From Coraliomargarita algicola (lineage in GTDB: Bacteria > Verrucomicrobiota > Verrucomicrobiia > Opitutales > Coraliomargaritaceae), in contig NZ_CP138858.1 of assembly GCF_033878955.1 (NCBI RefSeq), forward strand, positions 3,933,001 to 3,997,000: a DNA stretch of 64,000 nt, written 5' to 3'. A model generated the notes under the pieces. It did no database searches and was not told where the DNA came from. It saw nothing but the letters and a program-made list of their open reading frames with translations. How positions within the stretch are numbered: the stretch's first letter is position 1; every line of letters begins with the position of its first letter. The translations under genes were made by a program, and so were the position numbers. Below, piece after piece: positions 9,126 through 17,462 of the stretch.

Positions 9126-10268
9126 ATGCTTAAAATCGACATCTATTGGGATTTAAGAGCCACCGATCCTGTTCGTCACACCGGAGTCGGGAAGCATGTG
9201 ATTGAAGTGATTAAAGGTCTTGTGGGGACTGGCTTATTTGATGTGCGAATGCTGATCGCTAAAGACCAAGTTGAAATGTGGGCTCAGCAAGCTGTCGTTT
9301 ATGATTGGTCGAGACTAAACGTTGTCCATTTACCATACACAAATAAGGGCTATCGTTTTCGAGTGGGGGCAGGCTTACCTTTATTCTTGGATCATATTTG
9401 TGAAGAGCGTGATTTGGTCTATTCACCGATGGAAATTGTGCTCTCTTTGAAGCACATACCTTTTATTAATACAATACATGGTATTCCTTGTTTTGAGAGA
9501 ACAATTCAATCGGACGTTTATAATAGTGGTTTATATCGTAAAGAACGAGTGAAGCAGTCGTGGTTTTTTGCACGCTCACGCCGTCTGTGTCGGGCAAATT
9601 TTGTGGTGTCCGATTATTTAAAAGAGAGACTTCGCACTCAGTTTGGCTTTAATTCCAATTGTTTGTATTCGGTTTATAATGGAGCTGAAGATTTTTATTA
9701 TCGGGGCAGCGAATGTGGAGCTGTAATAGGCGAGTCATCAGAGTCGATACGCTTACTGCAGGTCGGAGGTGCGAATATTTTTGATGGCGCGCCTGCATTA
9801 CTTCAAGTCGCACGTCAATTGGAGAAAGTCTATCCGCAGGCTAGACTGGAGATCGTCGGAGATCGTCATGAGGCTCCATGGGAGCAACTATTGAGAGCTC
9901 AGAGTAATGTTGAGTGGTCTGGATTTTTGAATGGTCCTAGCTTGTTAGAAGCCATGCAGCGGTCAACTGCTTTGCTCTATCTGCCAGCGGTCGAGTCGTT
10001 CGGGATTATTGGGGTCGAAGCTATGGCAGCGGGCCTGCCTATTCTTGCGATGAAATCGACAGCGCTTCCTGAGGTCTTGGGAGATGCTGCCTTGTGGGTC
10101 AATGGCGAGGATTCTAGGTCCTTAGCAGCGGGTTTAAAAGTAATCGTGGAAGATGATTCTGTGCGCGATCAGTTAATTGCAAGAGGCCGGAAGCGTGCCA
10201 ATTGTTATCGCTGGTCGAACGTGGTCGAACGTGTGGTTGAAGGCTTCCAGCAAGTCTTAAGCAATTAG
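9126..10268 (+). CDS. GT4-family glycosyltransferase
   Basis: Retaining GT-B glycosyltransferase (GT4 group), cytoplasmic, adding a sugar to the growing lipid-linked chain; donor and linkage cannot be read from sequence. The 380 residues show an N-terminal acceptor domain with the glycine motif HTGVGKHVIEVIKGL and a C-terminal donor domain with LEIVGDRHEAPWEQLL, VEWSGFLNGPSLLEAMQRS and the E-x7-E region ESFGIIGVEAMAAG (about residues 292-305), closing ALPEVLGDAALWV. It follows the ligase by 65 bp and probably shares its transcript. Confidence 0.9.
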   Translation: MLKIDIYWDLRATDPVRHTGVGKHVIEVIKGLVGTGLFDVRMLIAKDQVEMWAQQAVVYDWSRLNVVHLPYTNKGYRFRVGAGLPLFLDHICEERDLVYSPMEIVLSLKHIPFINTIHGIPCFERTIQSDVYNSGLYRKERVKQSWFFARSRRLCRANFVVSDYLKERLRTQFGFNSNCLYSVYNGAEDFYYRGSECGAVIGESSESIRLLQVGGANIFDGAPALLQVARQLEKVYPQARLEIVGDRHEAPWEQLLRAQSNVEWSGFLNGPSLLEAMQRSTALLYLPAVESFGIIGVEAMAAGLPILAMKSTALPEVLGDAALWVNGEDSRSLAAGLKVIVEDDSVRDQLIARGRKRANCYRWSNVVERVVEGFQQVLSN

Positions 10269-10315
10269 CTAAGCCAACCGTGTGGAGCAGGTCTTTATGC
10301 GGTCATTAATTATCG

Positions 10316-11386
10316 ATGAGACACTTCGTTTTTTGGCAACCGATTCCCAGCTTTCATCAGGAAGGTTTTCTGGTGGCGTTGGCACAAGCGGATTGGGTGG
10401 CTTCAGTTACTTTGAAGTATGAGACCGAGTTACCAGAAAATAGACGTCAATCCGGCTGGCGTGACGGGTTATTTCCCGGAGTTGCATTAGAGCCGATACG
10501 AGCAGGTGAATGTCCGAATGAGTCAGCTGCGCATGTGCATTTCTTTACTGGATTTCTGACGCATCGTGAGATTTGGAACTCATTTAAGCGTATTTCTTTA
10601 CGTGCACCATGCCATTGTTATGCCTTTGCAGAAGCGCCGGAATGTGTGGGTTGGAAGGGGATTCTCCGTAAAGTAAAATACAGAATTAATGCGCGTCGGA
10701 TTGCACCTCGACTCGATGGTATGTTGGCCCTCGGTCAACTTGGAGTCGATTTTTATCGTGGCATTTTGCCCTCATCGATTGGTGTATACGAGTTCGCTTA
10801 CTACGACGTTCGTGAATCTGAGATTCATGAATTGGATTTACAGTGTGATGATAGTCAACAATCAGCAAGTCGGCATTACCGTTTCTTGTATGTCGGCCAG
10901 TTGATTCATCGCAAAGGAGTGGATCGGCTGTTGCGAGCCTTGGCTTCGGTCTCCCTTGAAGAGTGGACGCTTACTTTGGTGGGGGAAGGATGTGATCAGC
11001 AGAGACTACAAGCACTCGCCTCAACATTAGGGATCTCTGATAAAATAGAATGGTGCGGCAGCTTGCCTAGTTCCGAACTCTACGCTTATTATCAACGAGC
11101 CGATTGTTTGGTGCTCCCGAGTCGATGGGATGGTTGGGGCATGACAGTTAATGAAGCGCTCCGCTGCGGCTGCGCTGTGTTGGTATCTCCTAGTTGTGGT
11201 GCCGCCTCAATCCTTCAGCGGAGCTCACAGCTTCCCGTCGAGGTTGAAAAGTGGCCTGAATTGTTAGAAGCCCATATCTGTGGAGGTACGATTAGCGCTG
11301 TAGCACGGGGGGCGAATGTGCAGATTGCAAAGTCACTCAGCGGTGAGGCGGGGGTGGCGCGATTGAAATCGGTGCTTTGTAATTAG
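10316..11386 (+). CDS. GT4-family glycosyltransferase
   Basis: 356-residue GT-B glycosyltransferase. The donor domain is clear: FLYVGQLIHRKGVDRLLRAL (around residue 192), LTLVGEGCDQQRLQALA, IEWCGSLPSSELYAYYQRAD and LPSRWDGWGMTVNEALRCGC with the sugar-nucleotide-binding glutamates. The N-terminal acceptor domain starts MRHFVFWQPIPSFHQEGFL and diverges from neighbouring enzymes, as expected for a different acceptor. Its stop codon overlaps the GTG start of the next gene by one base, so the two are translationally coupled. No mutation is seen. Confidence 0.9.
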   Translation: MRHFVFWQPIPSFHQEGFLVALAQADWVASVTLKYETELPENRRQSGWRDGLFPGVALEPIRAGECPNESAAHVHFFTGFLTHREIWNSFKRISLRAPCHCYAFAEAPECVGWKGILRKVKYRINARRIAPRLDGMLALGQLGVDFYRGILPSSIGVYEFAYYDVRESEIHELDLQCDDSQQSASRHYRFLYVGQLIHRKGVDRLLRALASVSLEEWTLTLVGEGCDQQRLQALASTLGISDKIEWCGSLPSSELYAYYQRADCLVLPSRWDGWGMTVNEALRCGCAVLVSPSCGAASILQRSSQLPVEVEKWPELLEAHICGGTISAVARGANVQIAKSLSGEAGVARLKSVLCN

Positions 11387-12588
11387 TGAAAATATTTGTC
11401 TGCATTGAAAGTTATTTGCCTGGTCATCTTGGTGGTGGGCCAGTGCGTGCGTTGGTCAATTTGATCGATCATTTGCATACGACACATGAGTTTTTTATTT
11501 TTACAAGAAACCATGATTACTTGGACCACCGCGATTACTCCCAGATTGAGCCGAATGTGTGGCAGCACCAAACGAGGGCCTCTGTCTATTATACGAAAAG
11601 TCAGGAGGCGAGTCGCTCATTACTAGAACAAATTAAATGTGTGCAGCCGGATTGGATTTATCTAAACGGTGCGCTGCCGCCACTGACGCGAATGCTGTTG
11701 CGCTTACGGCAGACTGATGCCGAAGTCCGACAGGTTCCGATTCTGCTCGCACCACATGGTAATCTCTCAGGCAGTACTTTGGCCCATCACCGCTTACGTA
11801 AGCAGGTTTGGTTGCTCTTTGCTCGGTGGCGAAAATTGTATTCAGAGGTAATTTGGCATGCCGCCTCGGTACGTGAGACGGAACAAATTCGCATGGTTTT
11901 TGGGCAGCAGGCTCAGATTCGTGAAATTCCCATGGCGCCGAGCTTTGCGGAGAGTGAGCCATTGCTAGCGGCTGCTGAAGTGTCTCCCCTCGGTTCTAAG
12001 TCTGAGTCCAGTTCTCGCGCCTCCACGTTTCGACTCGTTTATTTCGGACGCCTTTCCCCCGAAAAGAACCTTCCATTTGCATTTCAATTACTTGCGAAAT
12101 TTGCTAGGCAGCATCCGCAACAGCAGATCTGCTATGATTTGATTGGTTCGGGCTGCGACGCTTACCTGCAAGAACTTCAGAAATTGGCCACACAGTTACC
12201 CACGAACGTGCAGATTCACTTTGTCGGCCAGTTAAGTCCCGATGCACTGGCGTTACGTTTAAGAGGCGGTTTCACTCACTCCGCTCCTCCTTATCACGCG
12301 CTTTTGATGCCAAGTTTAACAGAAAACTTTAGCTATACGGTCTTGGAGTCTCTACAAGCTGGCATTCCAGTTTTGATCAGTGATCAAACTCCTTGGCATG
12401 AATTGGCTGAGCGCGGGCTTGGTTGGGATCTGAAATTACATGATTTAAATACTTGGTTGTCGGCACTTGAGTTTCTGCAGGCAGAGTCCGAAGTAGAAAG
12501 GATTGATCGGAGGCAACGGTGTCGATTGTTTGCTGTTGATTGGATTGCCTCTTATGCAAGTCAGGCATGTAAACTATTTGCATTATGA
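11386..12588 (+). CDS. GT4-family glycosyltransferase, EPS type
   Basis: 400-residue GT-B glycosyltransferase with the N-terminal loop YLPGHLGGGPVRALVNLIDH and the C-terminal donor motif PSLTENFSYTVLESLQAGIP followed by VLISDQTPWHELAERGLGWD. These landmarks also occur in the protein at 42747 (LPGFRFGGPVRSLANLVD; ISDQTPWRDLESKGIGWD), so the two are paralogs within the locus. The start is GTG, overlapping the previous stop; the end overlaps the next start in an ATGA arrangement. Tight packing puts it in one operon with 9126-16619. Confidence 0.9.
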   Translation: MKIFVCIESYLPGHLGGGPVRALVNLIDHLHTTHEFFIFTRNHDYLDHRDYSQIEPNVWQHQTRASVYYTKSQEASRSLLEQIKCVQPDWIYLNGALPPLTRMLLRLRQTDAEVRQVPILLAPHGNLSGSTLAHHRLRKQVWLLFARWRKLYSEVIWHAASVRETEQIRMVFGQQAQIREIPMAPSFAESEPLLAAAEVSPLGSKSESSSRASTFRLVYFGRLSPEKNLPFAFQLLAKFARQHPQQQICYDLIGSGCDAYLQELQKLATQLPTNVQIHFVGQLSPDALALRLRGGFTHSAPPYHALLMPSLTENFSYTVLESLQAGIPVLISDQTPWHELAERGLGWDLKLHDLNTWLSALEFLQAESEVERIDRRQRCRLFAVDWIASYASQACKLFAL

Positions 12589-13571
12589 GTGAGGCTCCTT
12601 CCGTTTCAGTGATCATCCCCAATTACAATGGGGCGCGCTTCTTAGGTGAGGCGATCGACAGTGTCTTGTCCCAGCAAGGAGTTGCGGTGGAGGTGATCGT
12701 GATCGATGATGGTTCGAGCGACGGTTCGCGTGCGATCATTGAATCGTATGGCGCCCGTATTCGAAGCATTTTTCAGCAGAATCTAGGCGCTTGTGCTGCG
12801 AGAAATGCAGGGCTGGAGCTGGCGCAAGGGGATTACGTCAAATTTTTAGATTCTGACGATCGTTTGTCGCCTCACTGTTTGAGTGCTCAAATTGAACAAT
12901 CTGTGGCGTTGCCCGTCGTTAGCACGGGGGGCAAATCTATCGTTTATGGTGATGGGGCACTCATTGACCAAAATGGTGCTGTGATCACCCCCAGTTATTT
13001 TCCGGACATAAACGCCGGGACAGAAGCCACGCTCCCTGAGTTGATCGCTCGCTCGCCGTTGACAAGTATGCCCCTGCATCGTGCATCTTTATTACGGGCA
13101 ATTGGCGGTTTCGATGTGAGGATACCAGCTGGGCAGGAATATGATCTTCATTTACGCCTGTATTTCTCAGGAGTCACATTTGTTTATCAACCCACGATGT
13201 GTTACCAATATCGTCAGCATGATACAGCGGGGCGCATCTCAACCAGTCCGCATCGGCAAGAATCGTTTGAGCGACGATTTGACGCTTATCAGCGACATGT
13301 CATCTTGGCGGAGCAATACTATCAGGATGCCTTGCCTGTGGCTGTGTGTGTCGCATTTGCCGACATTTTTTGGGAGACGGGGCGTTTCGCCGTGCGCTGC
13401 CAGCAGCTAAGCCTCGCCAATAAATATTTTTCACAGTCAAAAGCACTTTTTACACCTGCGCCAGTTAGAGCCAATCGCCTGTATCGCATCGCATGTCAGT
13501 TGTTTGGAGGCGTTTTTACTGAGCAAATTTTGATGAAGGTTCGTCGCATTTGCCGTTGTTTTAATGTTTAA
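12585..13571 (+). CDS. GT2-family glycosyltransferase
   Basis: Inverting GT-A glycosyltransferase of 328 residues. Seen in order: SVSVIIPNYNGARFLGEAID (nucleotide-binding beta strand and loop), VIVIDDGSSDGSRAII, AARNAGLELAQGDYVKFLDSDD (metal-binding DxD-like SDD) and a later acceptor region with GGFDVRIPAGQEYDLHLRL. It lacks membrane segments, so it acts at the cytoplasmic face. Starts within the previous stop codon (ATGA) and overlaps the flippase gene by 8 bp. Confidence 0.9.
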   Translation: MSEAPSVSVIIPNYNGARFLGEAIDSVLSQQGVAVEVIVIDDGSSDGSRAIIESYGARIRSIFQQNLGACAARNAGLELAQGDYVKFLDSDDRLSPHCLSAQIEQSVALPVVSTGGKSIVYGDGALIDQNGAVITPSYFPDINAGTEATLPELIARSPLTSMPLHRASLLRAIGGFDVRIPAGQEYDLHLRLYFSGVTFVYQPTMCYQYRQHDTAGRISTSPHRQESFERRFDAYQRHVILAEQYYQDALPVAVCVAFADIFWETGRFAVRCQQLSLANKYFSQSKALFTPAPVRANRLYRIACQLFGGVFTEQILMKVRRICRCFNV

Positions 13572-14856
13572 TTCAGTGCATCGGCTATTGGATGCCTTGT
13601 GTGTTCAGGCACGTCGTCCGTTTTTACGTCATATCGCGACCTTAGTGAGTGGCAGTGCTTTGGCGCAATTGATCGGCTTAGCCTGTGCGCCGGTTCTGAC
13701 ACGCCTATACACGCCGGAAGAGTTTGGTCTATTGGGCGTTTTTATGGCTGTGGTCGCTGTTTCGATTACGATTGCTACACTTCGTTATGATTTAGTGGTC
13801 GTATTGCCTAAAGAGGATGCTAGTGCATGGTCGCTATTACGCTTGGTGGGGTGTTGGACACTTCTCGCCGTCTTGGTCGCTTTTGTTGTTCTATTCCCGA
13901 TACGCAATCGAGTGGCAGAAGCACTGGGGACGGTCGGTTTTGCGCATTATTTTGTATGCTTGCCGTTACTGGTTTTGGTGGGCGGATGGCTGAGCCTCGC
14001 TACGCATTGGGCAATCCGAAAAAAAAGCTTTCACGCTTTATCTACTACTTCAGTTGCATCCTCTGTCTTCGGGAATAGCTATAAGATAGGATTTGGCTGG
14101 CTCGGGTTTGGTGGAGGTGTGCTAATTGTCGGTAGTTTGATTCAGCAAGTCATGCATTTGCTGGTTTTGGGATTTCAATTGCGCAAAGGTATTCCCAAGG
14201 GGGAGTATAATTCTGATGCAGCGTGGAAGCTGGTCAAAGAGCATCGGAGTTTTCCTTATTTTCGTATGCCACAGGATGCGTTGAACGCATTTACCATCCA
14301 GCTTCCCAATCTTATATTGGCTGCTTATTATTCGCCCGTAATTGTTGGATTTTATTTATTGGCACAGCGGGTGTTACAGGCGCCGATAGGGGTCGTCCGC
14401 GAGTCTGTTCGGAGTGTCATGTATCAGCGAATAGCTGAGGCTTATAATCAAGGAGAAAACCTCTATCTGATTTGTTTGAAAGCGACCTTAAGTATGGCGA
14501 CGTTGATCATGCCAGTAGTCGTTTTGTTTAGTCTAATCGGGCCGCATCTGTTTCATCTGATATTTGGGGCTGAATGGGAAGTTGCCGGTGTTTATGCGCG
14601 ATGGTTGATACTGTGGGCAGCCGTTTCTTTCTGCAATGTACCCGCAGTTGTGGCTGTGCCAATTGTTGGCTTGAATCAATTTTTACTGAAGTTCGAAATC
14701 ATTTCCACCTTAGCGCGATCTGTTGCCTTAATTTTTGCGGTTCGTATGTTTTCTGCAGAGATTGCCATCGCAGTATTAGCTTTGGTGGCTTGCGTGGGGA
14801 ATATTATGTTAATTCTTATGGTGTTCAGTCGAATTAGACGGGGAGTTGCAGCATGA
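13564..14856 (+). CDS. Wzx-like polysaccharide flippase
   Basis: 430 residues with about twelve hydrophobic segments and the N-terminal signature of the MATE-like polysaccharide exporters: TLVSGSALAQLIGLACAPVL followed by TRLYTPEEFGLLGVFMAVVA. Members flip undecaprenyl-linked oligosaccharide units across the inner membrane, fitting a Wzx/Wzy pathway. It overlaps its neighbours on both sides (8 bp and ATGA), so it belongs to the glycosyltransferase operon. An ABC exporter at 20707 may offer a second export route. Confidence 0.88.
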   Translation: MFNSVHRLLDALCVQARRPFLRHIATLVSGSALAQLIGLACAPVLTRLYTPEEFGLLGVFMAVVAVSITIATLRYDLVVVLPKEDASAWSLLRLVGCWTLLAVLVAFVVLFPIRNRVAEALGTVGFAHYFVCLPLLVLVGGWLSLATHWAIRKKSFHALSTTSVASSVFGNSYKIGFGWLGFGGGVLIVGSLIQQVMHLLVLGFQLRKGIPKGEYNSDAAWKLVKEHRSFPYFRMPQDALNAFTIQLPNLILAAYYSPVIVGFYLLAQRVLQAPIGVVRESVRSVMYQRIAEAYNQGENLYLICLKATLSMATLIMPVVVLFSLIGPHLFHLIFGAEWEVAGVYARWLILWAAVSFCNVPAVVAVPIVGLNQFLLKFEIISTLARSVALIFAVRMFSAEIAIAVLALVACVGNIMLILMVFSRIRRGVAA

Positions 14857-16619
14857 ATTATTTGTCTTTGGTCAATGGTAAAGGTGTTAATTGCGTCGAG
14901 TCGATCGGGTCGAAGCATGTGCACTTTAGGCAGGATTATAAGCTGTCTCATTGGCGGGCCATCGATGATCCCACCGCACCAGTCGCGCTATACATCTTAG
15001 GGCGTCCGACGATCGAAGTGGCTGACTGGGCTGGATATACATCTGCGCCTAATTATATCACTACATTATTATTAAAACGCTACCAATCGAGCGACTCTTT
15101 GGCTGCTTTTGCGGCTAGTTTGAATGGTGCCTATACAATACTGATTGTTTCGCGCCGAGAGAATGTGGTGCACCTGATACTAGATCGAGCTGGGATGTTT
15201 CCAGTGTTTGTGCACGCCGCTACTGATGTGAAAAAGGTTCAGTTTGCGACTCAGTCAGGGGTGCTCGCCGGCGCTTTGAATCAAGTTAGTTTGGATCGGG
15301 TGTCGGTCGCTGAGTTTTTACGACACGGTAAAGTGCATTCACCGAATACCTATTACAATGAGATTAAGGCACTCCCATCAGCCACCTGTCATTCCTGGTA
15401 TTTCGAGACAAACCGCTATCATTACTCCGACTATCGTGGCACGGTTCCTGAGTTATTTACAAAGGTTGAGGACGGAGTCGAGGCCATCGCGAAGTCAATT
15501 GAGGCAGCCACCCTGCGTCGCACGCAGTCGGCCTATGGGCCGCAAGCGGTGCTTTTGAGTGGTGGCGCAGATTCGCGGGCGATTTTGTGTAATGCGCAAA
15601 CGCCATTAGCAGCGATCACGCTTTATAATGATCACAATACCGAGACACGTGTCGCTTCTCAAATCGCAGCTGCCTGCCAGGCACGGCATCATCTGATTCG
15701 GCGTGATTTTGATCATTACTTAAGCTGTATTCATCAATCAGTGGCCGCATCGGGAGGGATGTCGACATTTACCAATGAGCATTGCTTGCCCGTTCGAAAA
15801 CATCCCACTGTTCTAGCTTATGATCAATTGCTCAGTGGTTGCTGTTTTGATTATTTTTTTAAGGGAATTTGCTTAAACCTAGAGTTTGCTCGCGTGCTTG
15901 GACGTCCTAGCCCACTTTCCAAAATCGCAGCTTATCAGTCGATTTATTACAAAGGGCTGGATTGTCCACTTCAAGCGTCTTATTTCGCAGAAGTTCGTTT
16001 ACGAGAAGAGCAGCGCTTCGCCGATTTTAGCGATTTGAATGATTTAGAGTGTCGTCGTGTGCTACCTCTATATGCCGAACAGGACGGGATTATGAGACAG
16101 TCTTTATCGCGCTTTTTCGACTGGGATCTCGTAGCTGCAGATGCCGCAGTGCTAGATAGTTTTCATCGTATGCCAGCGGCATGGAAGTTGAATGGTTACC
16201 GATTTGAACAAGCGATTCGAAGGATTTTACCCAAAAAAATTGCAGATATTCCACATGCGAATAAAGGCGTTCCATTAGGGATGCACCCGCAGCGCTATCT
16301 GACCTACTGTATCTTGAGGAAAATTGGGCGTTCATTTCGCCGCAAAACAGTAGGGAATCGCTTAGCCGGAGAAGGCTCGTGGATTGATTTAAATACATAT
16401 TTTATGCAAAGCGAAATGGTGCATGATTTGTGGAATCGCGTTGAACACGAAGAGCGGTCGATTTTGAGTGACATACTGGGGTATAATCCTTGGTTATCCT
16501 CAGTGCCGCAAATACTGCATCAGCCCGGTGGGGCTGAGCTTTTTGCACGTTTGCTTACTTTTGCTGTCTGGCACCGTATGTGGCGCGAAAGTTCGCTGCT
16601 GCAATATGCATTCTCTTGA
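14853..16619 (+). CDS. Asparagine-synthase-like protein without the glutaminase cysteine
   Basis: 588-residue member of the asparagine synthetase superfamily. The PP-loop AVLLSGGADSRAIL (near residue 233) marks the ATP-pyrophosphatase domain that adenylates a carboxylate and transfers an amino group. The N-terminal 200 residues keep the general glutamine-amidotransferase fold pattern (LNGAYTILIVSRRENVVHLILDR resembles the family strand), but residue 2 is Asn, not the nucleophilic Cys needed to release ammonia from glutamine. It may therefore use free ammonia or another nucleophile, or have a different reaction. In polysaccharide loci such proteins are thought to amidate uronic acids; here that is inference. 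ATGA overlap with the flippase. Confidence 0.75.
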   Translation: MNYLSLVNGKGVNCVESIGSKHVHFRQDYKLSHWRAIDDPTAPVALYILGRPTIEVADWAGYTSAPNYITTLLLKRYQSSDSLAAFAASLNGAYTILIVSRRENVVHLILDRAGMFPVFVHAATDVKKVQFATQSGVLAGALNQVSLDRVSVAEFLRHGKVHSPNTYYNEIKALPSATCHSWYFETNRYHYSDYRGTVPELFTKVEDGVEAIAKSIEAATLRRTQSAYGPQAVLLSGGADSRAILCNAQTPLAAITLYNDHNTETRVASQIAAACQARHHLIRRDFDHYLSCIHQSVAASGGMSTFTNEHCLPVRKHPTVLAYDQLLSGCCFDYFFKGICLNLEFARVLGRPSPLSKIAAYQSIYYKGLDCPLQASYFAEVRLREEQRFADFSDLNDLECRRVLPLYAEQDGIMRQSLSRFFDWDLVAADAAVLDSFHRMPAAWKLNGYRFEQAIRRILPKKIADIPHANKGVPLGMHPQRYLTYCILRKIGRSFRRKTVGNRLAGEGSWIDLNTYFMQSEMVHDLWNRVEHEERSILSDILGYNPWLSSVPQILHQPGGAELFARLLTFAVWHRMWRESSLLQYAFS

Positions 16620-16658
16620 GTCAATGACCGATCTTCAATCGCCCATAATCGTCACTTC

Positions 16659-17276
16659 ATGAATAATCCACAAGTTTCGTCCGCTCATTACGCTTTCAAA
16701 GCCTATATGACCGAATGGCGTTGGGCCAGCGTCTGGCGCCAAATCGATTTGAGTCTGAACTATCGTCCACAAAATGTCATGGAAGTGGGTAGCGGACCAG
16801 GAGTCTATAAGTGGGTATTGGCCAAAGAAGGCATCCCGGTCACCACAGTCGATATTGCTGAAGATTTGCATCCGGATGTAGTGGGCTCTGTGCTGGATCT
16901 CCCTTTTGAGGATAAATGCTTCGACCTCAGCTGTGCCTTTCAAGTGCTGGAGCATTTGCCCTATGCATCTTTTATTCCTGCTATAAAGGAGTTGCGTCGA
17001 GTTGCTCGGAAAGCGGTGATTCTTTCCTTGCCCGATGCTGCCGCGGGCTACCCGACGCGTCTTTCAATCCCTGGTAAAGGTATATTCGATTTTATTATTC
17101 CCAGGCCCTATTTCAAAAAAGCCCATAGCTTCGATGGACAGCATTATTGGGAGATTAATAAGAAAGAGACACCACTGAAAAAAGTGCTAGCAGACATCCA
17201 GTCGGCGGGACTTAACTGTTGTTTCTGCCAACGCTATGCCGCCAACATGTACCACCGTTTTCTGGTGATTGAATGA
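16659..17276 (+). CDS. SAM-dependent class I methyltransferase
   Basis: 205 residues with the Rossmann methyltransferase motifs: VMEVGSGPGVYKWVLAKEG (motif I), TTVDIAEDLHPDVVGSVLDL (motif II with acidic D) and FDLSCAFQVLEHLPY (motif IV/post), then LRRVARKAVILSLPD. Probably methylates a sugar or another small acceptor of the polymer pathway; the target cannot be told from sequence. It follows the asparagine-synthase-like gene by 39 bp and is the last gene before the next candidate operator at 17291. Confidence 0.85.
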   Translation: MNNPQVSSAHYAFKAYMTEWRWASVWRQIDLSLNYRPQNVMEVGSGPGVYKWVLAKEGIPVTTVDIAEDLHPDVVGSVLDLPFEDKCFDLSCAFQVLEHLPYASFIPAIKELRRVARKAVILSLPDAAAGYPTRLSIPGKGIFDFIIPRPYFKKAHSFDGQHYWEINKKETPLKKVLADIQSAGLNCCFCQRYAANMYHRFLVIE

Positions 17277-17290
17277 TTAATGCTTTCAGT

Positions 17291-17312
17291 TTGTTCATTT
17301 TTGCTTGAACTT
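17291..17312. promoter_or_regulatory. 22-bp palindrome-like site (copy 3)
   Basis: TTGTTCAT and TTGAACTT separated by TTTTGC: the same architecture as the sites at 4210 and 7325. It lies 150 bp before the intact rfbB, almost the same distance as copy 2 from the ligase gene (144 bp). Confidence 0.5.
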
Positions 17313-17426
17313 ACTGGTTGTGGCTGTCAGTTCACTGCCAGTCGATAAGGTTTTTCCCTTATGGAATTATTACGTAATCAATCGTTTTCAATGCCAGATT
17401 TAATCGAGCCCATCCGCTCGACCAAG

Positions 17427-17438
17427 GGCGGGAGCGTG
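17427..17438 (+). promoter_or_regulatory. ops-like element (copy 3, one mismatch)
   Basis: GGCGGGAGCGTG differs from ops at one base (G for T at position 6) and lies 24 bases before the rfbB start. The five bases ACCAA stand one base before the element in both copies 2 and 3, so the conserved unit is longer than the dodecamer. In E. coli the sixth base is one of those read by RfaH, so the mismatch weakens a simple RfaH reading. Confidence 0.4.
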
Positions 17439-17462
17439 TAGGCACCTGATATCTCTAAGTTT

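Noticed and set aside
17346..17364. ATAAGG/CCTTAT stem in the rfbB leader as a terminator
   Set aside because: Only a six-base AT-rich stem and no T-run after it; too weak to call.
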